Part shown: in pieces, positions 5,971 to 10,263 of the stretch
Numbering within the stretch: the stretch's first letter is position 1
How the letters are laid out: every line of letters begins with the position of its first letter
Origin: Flavobacteriaceae bacterium
GTDB lineage: Bacteria > Bacteroidota > Bacteroidia > Flavobacteriales > Flavobacteriaceae
Direction: 5' to 3'
Assembly (NCBI GenBank): GCA_023145595.1
Contig: JAGLDM010000171.1
Span: 1-10,263 of the forward strand
Length of the DNA stretch: 10,263 nucleotides
The notes under the pieces: generated by a model
Database searches by the model: none
Seen by the model: the letters and a program-made list of their open reading frames with translations, nothing else
What the model was told of the DNA's origin: nothing
Translations under genes and position numbers: made by a program

Positions 5971-6423
5971 CTATTTCAAAATTTGATTCGTGTGATCCTT
6001 TGTTTTAACTTTTAGGATTACATCTTCAATGATTCCGTTTTTATCAATTACAAAAGTTGTACGGTGAATACCATCATAGATTTTTCCCATAAACTTTTTA
6101 AGTCCCCAAACACCAAAGGCATTAATCACCTCTTTTTCTTCATCTGCTAAAAGCGGATAAGGAAATTCATGCTTATTTCTAAAATTTTGTTGTCTTTTTT
6201 GAGAATCTGCACTCACACCTAGAATTTCATAGCCTTTACTTGTAAAGGTATGATAATTATCTCTCAAGTTACATGCTTCCCATGTGCAACCTGGAGTACT
6301 CGCCTTTGGATAAAAGAAAACTACAAGTTTCTTTCCCTTATAATCTTTTAACGAAATGGTATTCCCGTCTTGATCAAAACCCTTAAAGTTTGGTGCTTGA
6401 TCTCCTATTTTTAATGTATTCAT
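5971..6423 (-). CDS. bcp: Thiol peroxidase / peroxiredoxin Q (Bcp)
   Basis: The protein has 150 residues, full length for the Bcp/PrxQ class, and is cytoplasmic. It is a thioredoxin-fold peroxidase that reduces H2O2 and organic hydroperoxides. FFYPKASTPGCTWEACNLRD holds the peroxidatic Cys46 (in TPGC, with Thr43 and Pro44) and the resolving Cys51 five residues later, the arrangement of atypical 2-Cys PrxQ enzymes; W48 stands where V is usual. Arg121 in RTTFVIDKNG completes the active site. LGVSADS and FPLLAD-type segments (here FPYPLLADEE) are conserved. It is transcribed divergently from nth, with only 34 bp between the two starts, a pairing that suits oxidative-damage defence. The frame is intact. 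The ATG at 6423 gives the normal N-terminus (LKIGDQAPNF). Confidence 0.94.
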   Translation of the reverse strand: MNTLKIGDQAPNFKGFDQDGNTISLKDYKGKKLVVFFYPKASTPGCTWEACNLRDNYHTFTSKGYEILGVSADSQKRQQNFRNKHEFPYPLLADEEKEVINAFGVWGLKKFMGKIYDGIHRTTFVIDKNGIIEDVILKVKTKDHTNQILK

Positions 6424-6429
6424 ATTGCT

Positions 6430-6437
6430 TATTTTTG
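6430..6437 (+). promoter_or_regulatory. -7 box (TATTTTTG) of nth
   Basis: This is an exact TAnnTTTG match 20 bp before the nth ATG, predicting a leader of about 17 nt. No clear -33 TTG is visible in the bcp coding sequence upstream. Confidence 0.55.
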
Positions 6438-6442
6438 TGCTG

Positions 6443-6450
6443 TAAATTTA
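6443..6450 (-). promoter_or_regulatory. Candidate -7 box (TAAATTTA) of bcp, overlapping the nth leader
   Basis: The sequence TAAATTTA is self-complementary and matches TAnnTTTG except for the last base. It lies 19 bp before the bcp ATG. If used, the bcp and nth promoters overlap within the 34-bp gap and would compete. Confidence 0.35.
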
Positions 6451-6457
6451 CTTAAAA

Positions 6458-7093
6458 ATGACAAAAAAAGAAAAAGTTCAATTCGTAATAAACACACTTG
6501 AAGAAATTTATCCTGAAACACCTATTCCTTTAGATCATAAAGACCCATATACGCTACTAATAGCAGTACTTTTATCCGCTCAAAGCACTGATAAAGGTGT
6601 AAATAAAATCACACCTATTCTCTTTGCAAAGGCAGATAATCCATACGACATGGTGAAATTAACTGTTGATGAAATTCGAACTATTATTCGACCATGTGGA
6701 CTGTCTCCAATGAAATCAAAAGGGATTCATGGTTTATCAGAAATATTAATCGAAAAGCATAAAGGTAAAGTTCCTGTGAGTTTTGAGGCTTTAGAAGAAT
6801 TACCTTCGGTAGGTCATAAAACGGCGAGTGTAGTTATGAGTCAGGCTTTCGATATTCCTGCATTTCCTGTAGATACGCATATACATCGATTAATGTATCG
6901 TTGGAATTTAACCAATGGAAAAAATGTTGTTCAAACAGAAAAAGATGCTAAGCGGTTGTTTCCAAAAGAACTTTGGAACAAATTACATTTACAAATCATT
7001 TATTATGGGCGAGAATTTTCGCCGGCTCGTGGCTGGAATGTTGAGAATGATATTATCTTTAAAACCATTGGAAGAAAATCGGTTTTAAAATAA
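6458..7093 (+). CDS. nth: Endonuclease III (DNA glycosylase/AP lyase) lacking the Fe-S cluster
   Basis: The protein has 211 residues. It removes oxidised pyrimidines and nicks the abasic site in base-excision repair. The helix-hairpin-helix LEELPSVGHKTASVVMS carries the catalytic Lys121, and FPVDTHIHRLMYRW carries the catalytic Asp139, the equivalents of E. coli Lys120 and Asp138. LLIAVLLSAQSTDKGVNK (33-50) is the conserved DNA-binding helix. E. coli Nth ends in four cysteines holding a [4Fe-4S] cluster. Here the C-terminus (YYGREFSPARGWNVENDIIF) has none, and the only Cys in the protein is Cys80. As far as I know this cluster-free form is common in flavobacteria, so it is not damage. The gene is divergent from bcp. 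The ATG at 6458 is supported by the -7 box just upstream. Confidence 0.95.
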   Translation: MTKKEKVQFVINTLEEIYPETPIPLDHKDPYTLLIAVLLSAQSTDKGVNKITPILFAKADNPYDMVKLTVDEIRTIIRPCGLSPMKSKGIHGLSEILIEKHKGKVPVSFEALEELPSVGHKTASVVMSQAFDIPAFPVDTHIHRLMYRWNLTNGKNVVQTEKDAKRLFPKELWNKLHLQIIYYGREFSPARGWNVENDIIFKTIGRKSVLK

Positions 7094-7118
7094 AGTTCTA
7101 TTATATAATTCTTTGGGT

Positions 7119-7181
7119 GATGTTCCTGCAACTATTCAAGAACGTACTTGGTCTAGTCCTATTCGGCACACAACAAAGTAA
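7119..7181 (+). pseudogene. Relic 1: 3' end of a DUF3604-type gene
   Basis: Twenty codons in one frame read DVPATIQERTWSSPIRHTTK and then TAA. This is the C-terminal signature of DUF3604 proteins (usually ...TIQERAWTSPIWYTP). Nothing recognisable of the gene survives upstream; the nth stop is only 25 bp away. It matches relic 2 at 7755-7817 in 54 of 63 bases by my count. It is followed by a good terminator, which was probably the terminator of the lost gene. Confidence 0.72.
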
Positions 7182-7203
7182 AATATTAATATATTGATTG
7201 AAG

Positions 7204-7231
7204 AGGCTGCCTTTATTGGCAGCCTTTTTTT
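7204..7231 (+). terminator. Rho-independent terminator after nth / DUF3604 relic 1
   Basis: An 8-bp stem, AGGCTGCC (7204-7211) with GGCAGCCT (7218-7225), has loop TTTATT and a run of seven T at 7225-7231. It now lies 110 bp beyond the nth stop and is the first terminator available to it. Confidence 0.92.
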
Positions 7232-7619
7232 AGCAACTTTCACTAATGCTTTTTGATCTAAAATCTCTTTTTTAACTCAAAAAGCACGTTAAATAAAAAT
7301 GCGTATATTTGTTTATCAACTATTATTTAATAGACATCTACCTAAGGTACAACTAGTAAACGCAGATATAATTCTAACGCCTTTTGTAATATTACATATA
7401 ACTCAATAATAAATTTAAGGTTCTACCACGAATATTGTGGAATGACTAACTCAATTATTATAAATCAATAATTGGTTTAATATTAAACCCGCAGGGAATT
7501 TCTTTATAAAAAGATGTAATGTATATTATTGGTGTAACGAAAGAATGAATGAACAGAAATTTATGAATAAGAATATTGGGGTATAAAACAAATAAAATCC
7601 ATCCAATAGAAAACAGTAA
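7232..7619. other. 388-bp gene-free stretch with clustered palindromes
   Basis: There is no credible coding frame on either strand. An exact TAnnTTTG box (TATATTTG, 7304-7311, +) points towards relic 2 and may be an orphan promoter. Between 7426 and 7496 four dyads are packed together and are listed separately. The rest is AT-rich and unremarkable. Confidence 0.6.
7426..7496. repeat. Cluster of four adjacent palindromes
   Basis: The four are CCACGAATATTGTGG (7426-7440, one mismatch either side of the centre), CAATTATT-N7-AATAATTG (7452-7474), the perfect 16-bp palindrome GGTTTAATATTAAACC (7474-7489), and CCC-GCA-GGG (7488-7496). The second to fourth touch or overlap. They could be operators of the lost gene, a protein-binding array or a structured RNA. 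No function is assigned. Confidence 0.5.
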
Positions 7620-7817
7620 GTTGTTTATTGGGTCAGGGCAGAATCAAATTTTGATGCTTCAATAAATGCGTTATATTATGTGAGAGCATTAGAAACCCCT
7701 ACTCCACGTTGGAGTTCCTATGATGTAGTAAAAGCCAATTTAGAATTACTAGATGATGTTCCTGCAACTATTCAAAAATGTGCTTGGTCTAGCCCTATTT
7801 GGCACACTGTAAAATAA
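7620..7817 (+). pseudogene. Relic 2: C-terminal 65 codons of a DUF3604-family protein
   Basis: A frame open from a TAA at 7617 to a TAA at 7815 reads VVYWVRAESNFDASINALYY, then VRALETPTPRWSSYDVVKAN, then LELLDDVPATIQKCAWSSPI and WHTVK. It carries the DUF3604 landmarks in order: xDPxFDxxxxAFYYxRVLExPTPRW and the end TIQERAWxSPIWYT. It has no start codon near its beginning and lacks the several hundred residues that should precede it. The ER of the final motif is changed to KC. DUF3604 proteins are large secreted or periplasmic proteins of unknown biochemistry in marine bacteria. The surviving part shows no stop or frameshift, so the truncation may be fairly recent. Confidence 0.8.
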
Positions 7818-7874
7818 AATTTTAAAACGCTGATAACAAACACATTTACAGTTATATATTACACTTTAATTAAG

Positions 7875-7882
7875 TAATTTTG
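7875..7882 (+). promoter_or_regulatory. -7 box (TAATTTTG) of the AsmA-like gene
   Basis: This is an exact TAnnTTTG match placing the transcription start near 7886-7889, so it supports the ATG at 7904 and excludes the in-frame TTG at 7880, which overlaps the box. The predicted leader is about 17 nt. No good -33 TTG is seen. Confidence 0.6.
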
Positions 7883-7903
7883 CCCTCTAATAATTTTCTT
7901 ATA

Positions 7904-10072
7904 ATGAAAAAAAAAATGTCAAAAATAACGTTGATTTTATCAGGTATAATCATACTTGTATTAATAGTACTTCCTGGATTTATAAAACGTTATGCCGTAA
8001 ATAATAGCAAAGAGTTAGTAGGTCGTCAACTTCAAATTGATAAATTAAAATATAATTATTTTACAAGTACTGTTAGTATTTATGATTTTAAAATGCTGGA
8101 ACAAGATGAAAAAGATAATTTTGTGAGTTTTGATACTTTAATTCTAAATCTAGAACCTTTACAATTATTTAAAGATAAAGTAGTAATTGAAGAATTCTTT
8201 CTGAAAGGTTTAGACATAACCGTAATTATGAGAGACTCCTTGTTTAATTTTGATGATCTTATTGAATTTTATGCAACCGAAGAAGATTCTATTCCTAATA
8301 ACACTGATGAAGAAGCCTTTAAATTCAGTATTTCAAATATAAATTTTAAAGAAAGTGGTTTTCATTTTAACAATCAAAATATAAAGCAGATAACAGATAT
8401 TGAAGACCTATCCTTTAGCATACCTTTTATTGGTTGGGATCAAGAAGAAAAGAGTAATGCCGATGTGAAATTCAATTTTCCAAGAGGTGGTTATTTCGAA
8501 TCAAAATTCAATTTCAATCCGATAGATGGAGCGTATGATGCAGACATCACTATAAGTGATTTACACCTAGATCCTTTTTATAAATATGTTGAAGAATACG
8601 CAGAAATTAATAGTTTTAAAGGTGTAGTTAATTCAAATATTCATTTAGAAGGAAACACGAATCAAGCTGACAAAACAATTGTTTCTGGCCATATAAACCT
8701 TTCTGATTTTGAAATGACCGACACCAATGACAAAAAGTTTCTTTCGGCTAAAAATATAGGTGCAGAGATTCAAAAAATAGATTATTATAATAGTTCTTAT
8801 GTTATAAACTCTTTGAAAATTGACGATTCATATACCTTTTTTCAATTAGATTCTATTACCAATAATTTTTATACAATTTTTAAATTAGACGAAAATACCG
8901 AATCTACTCAAGAGGAAAATCAACTTAATGCTAAAGATTCAATATCAAATGATAATGAACTCTATTATGCAATTAATCATTTTGAAATTAATAAAGGTGT
9001 TGTAGATTACACAGACAATTTAACAGGGAAGAGTTTTAATTATCATTTAAGCAATATTGAAATTGAATCGGATAGTATTTTTAGCGACTCGGAATGGATA
9101 GCATTGAATGCTGATATGCTACTTAACAATCGCGGGACATTGGTGGCCGAGTTAGGTACAAACCCTTCAAACCCATACTACACGAATTTAGACTTTACAA
9201 TAGAGAAATTTTTATTATCAGATTTAAATATTTACACCAAACATTACATGGGGCACAATATTTTAAAAGGTGATATGTATTATTATTCGAATTCGATCAT
9301 ATCAAATGGAAAAATAAAAAGTGACAATAAATTATTGGTTAAAAACGTAACATTAAGTAATACAAAAGGTGGTTTATATAGTTTACCCTTAAAGTTTGCA
9401 ATTTTTCTTTTAAAAGATAAAAATGGTGATGTAAATTTAGAACTCCCTGTACGCGGTGACATGAACGACCCTACATTAAATGTGGGCAAACTAGTTTGGA
9501 ATACTTTCAAAAATCTAATAGGAAGAGCAGTGGCTAGTCCGGGTCGGTTATTATCAGGATTGGTTGGTGGAGACCCCAAAGATATTGAAGAAATTAACTT
9601 TAATTACCTAGACACAATACCTTCTGATAAAAACAAAAAACAATTGAATAAATTGTTGGAATTAGAGCAGAAGAAAGAAGGTCTTAAAATTGAAATGGCA
9701 TACTATGTCGATAAACAACTACAGCAAGAATCGGTTGCCAAAGACGAAGCTGGAAAAATTTATTTCAATGAAACTCAAAAAGATTATTTAACCAATAAAG
9801 TAGATTTTGAAACATTCATTTTAAATAAAACTGTTGCCGATTCATTAGATATTAAACAATCATATAAAGCATTAACAAATCCTTTAACGATCGATTCAAT
9901 TGCAAAAAACAATACTGAATTATTGCTTTCAAATATTAAAACATACCTAAAAACAGTGAATGATTCTACTCAAATAAAGATTAATATTTCGGATCCAAAA
10001 GCACCTGAAAATGTAGGTTCAACCCCTAAATTAAAGGTTGATTTTTCTATGTTAGATACTACTCAAGAATAA
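7904..10072 (+). CDS. AsmA-like / DUF748 envelope protein
   Basis: The protein has 722 residues. One N-terminal membrane helix (~7-27, LILSGIIILVLIVLPGFI) anchors a long periplasmic part. It begins with the DUF748/AsmA pattern, NNSKELVGRQLQIDKLKYNY (variants of this open the family), followed by LILNLEPLQLFKDKVVIEEF and GLDITVIMRDSLFNFDDLIE. ISNINFKESGFHF (~140-152) is also typical. Then comes a long beta-rich stretch, and at ~508-560 the conserved end DVNLELPVRGDMNDPTLNVG...SPGRLLSGLVGGDP. A Lys/Glu/Gln-rich, probably helical tail closes the protein. AsmA-like proteins (AsmA, YhdP, TamB) form hydrophobic grooves that bridge the envelope and are implicated in phospholipid transport or outer-membrane assembly. 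No partner gene is adjacent; it has its own promoter and terminator. The ATG at 7904 is chosen over an upstream TTG; ATG 7916 is an alternative. The precise role is unknown. Confidence 0.85.
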   Translation: MKKKMSKITLILSGIIILVLIVLPGFIKRYAVNNSKELVGRQLQIDKLKYNYFTSTVSIYDFKMLEQDEKDNFVSFDTLILNLEPLQLFKDKVVIEEFFLKGLDITVIMRDSLFNFDDLIEFYATEEDSIPNNTDEEAFKFSISNINFKESGFHFNNQNIKQITDIEDLSFSIPFIGWDQEEKSNADVKFNFPRGGYFESKFNFNPIDGAYDADITISDLHLDPFYKYVEEYAEINSFKGVVNSNIHLEGNTNQADKTIVSGHINLSDFEMTDTNDKKFLSAKNIGAEIQKIDYYNSSYVINSLKIDDSYTFFQLDSITNNFYTIFKLDENTESTQEENQLNAKDSISNDNELYYAINHFEINKGVVDYTDNLTGKSFNYHLSNIEIESDSIFSDSEWIALNADMLLNNRGTLVAELGTNPSNPYYTNLDFTIEKFLLSDLNIYTKHYMGHNILKGDMYYYSNSIISNGKIKSDNKLLVKNVTLSNTKGGLYSLPLKFAIFLLKDKNGDVNLELPVRGDMNDPTLNVGKLVWNTFKNLIGRAVASPGRLLSGLVGGDPKDIEEINFNYLDTIPSDKNKKQLNKLLELEQKKEGLKIEMAYYVDKQLQQESVAKDEAGKIYFNETQKDYLTNKVDFETFILNKTVADSLDIKQSYKALTNPLTIDSIAKNNTELLLSNIKTYLKTVNDSTQIKINISDPKAPENVGSTPKLKVDFSMLDTTQE

Positions 10073-10076
10073 TTTT

Positions 10077-10099
10077 GAGCAGCGTTACCTGCTCTTTTT
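10077..10099 (+). terminator. Rho-independent terminator of the AsmA-like gene
   Basis: The 6-bp stem GAGCAG / CTGCTC (10077-10082 and 10089-10094) has a 6-nt loop CGTTAC and five T. It starts 5 bp after the stop codon. It is short but well placed. Confidence 0.75.
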
Positions 10100-10101
10100 C
10101 T

Positions 10102-10263
10102 AGATGCGTCTTCAATATCCGCTAACAACTTCGGTTGATTTACTTTAACAGCTAAAATATAGTCAGCATCGTACGCTTTTATTTTTTTTGCTATTTCTTT
10201 TTAATTTCCCATAGCATCAATAGTAATGGTGTTTCCTGTAATAAAAAATTTCTTAAAACTGAC
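10102..10263 (-). pseudogene. Broken ISAs1-family (H-repeat-type) DDE transposase fragment, continuing past the window end
   Basis: On the minus strand, one frame from the window edge reads TGNTITIDAMGN, a TAA at 10201-10203, then KEIAKKIKAYDADYILAVKV and NQPKLLADIEDA. This is the core of ISAs1 transposases, where ITIDAMGxQxEIAxxI carries the second catalytic Asp and ADYxLAVKGNQ follows. The stop replaces the Gln of MGxQ (CAA to TAA), and the Gly of KGNQ is Val. Similarity ends at about 10102, next to the terminator of the AsmA-like gene, so the 3' part and that IS end are missing. The element cannot move by itself. How much of its 5' part survives cannot be seen from this window. Confidence 0.82.

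Noticed and set aside
6424..6457. A shared operator between bcp and nth (e.g. a peroxide-sensor site)
   Set aside because: The 34-bp gap is filled by the two -7 box candidates; the only dyad, TAAATTTA, is short and AT-rich and can be explained as promoter sequence.
9343..9364. GTAACATTAAGTAA inside the AsmA-like gene as another Crp/Fnr operator
   Set aside because: The second half is a direct and not an inverted copy, and it lies deep within a coding region without a promoter box.
9283..9579. 98-codon open frame on the minus strand
   Set aside because: It is antisense to the conserved C-terminal region of the AsmA-like protein; no start signal and no resemblance.

Overview
The window looks like a chromosomal segment from a member of the Bacteroidota, most likely a marine-type Flavobacteriaceae. 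The DNA is AT-rich and the genes lack Shine-Dalgarno sequences. Several starts are preceded by the phylum-specific -7 box TAnnTTTG. The GroEL tail, a cysteine-free Nth and the SFSQ-type signal peptide also fit that group. This assignment is inferred from sequence character only.

Layout. 1-530: the 3' end of groEL with a strong terminator. 668-1183 (-): a small outer-membrane beta-barrel protein, followed by about 470 bp without a gene. 1658-5682 (-): a five-gene sulfur cluster. In transcription order it holds two half-size YeeE/YedE membrane proteins, a Crp/Fnr-family regulator, a TauE/SafE (TSUP) exporter, and a three-domain metallo-beta-lactamase/rhodanese protein resembling staphylococcal CstB. 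5802-5940 (+): a decayed fragment that reads like a universal stress protein. 5971-7093: a divergent pair, the peroxiredoxin bcp (-) and the DNA glycosylase nth (+). 7094-7879: a gene graveyard with two related 3'-end relics of DUF3604-type genes, a terminator and a patch of palindromes. 7904-10072 (+): a large AsmA-like/DUF748 envelope protein with its own terminator. 10102-10263 (-): the broken remnant of an ISAs1-family transposase.

How the sulfur genes fit together. The set matches, by content, known persulfide/sulfide-detoxification operons (cst in Staphylococcus, bigR in Xylella). YeeE/YedE proteins move reduced sulfur compounds. The CstB-like enzyme would oxidise persulfides and transfer sulfane sulfur towards thiosulfate. 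The TSUP protein would export sulfite or a related anion. The known systems use CsoR- or ArsR-family repressors, but here the local regulator is a Crp/Fnr protein.

Two near-identical dyads, GTAACATTTGTTAC and GTAACATTGATTAC, lie in front of the exporter and CstB-like genes. Each is centred exactly 33 bp upstream of a TAnnTTTG-like box, which is class II activator geometry. The regulator keeps the CRP Arg180 and Arg185 equivalents but has Val for Glu181. That matches an operator half-site GTAA instead of CRP's GTGA. It also has three cysteines (77, 83, 84) where CRP binds cAMP. Together these suggest a self-contained, thiol-sensing Crp/Fnr regulon for reactive sulfur. This is the most interesting part of the window.
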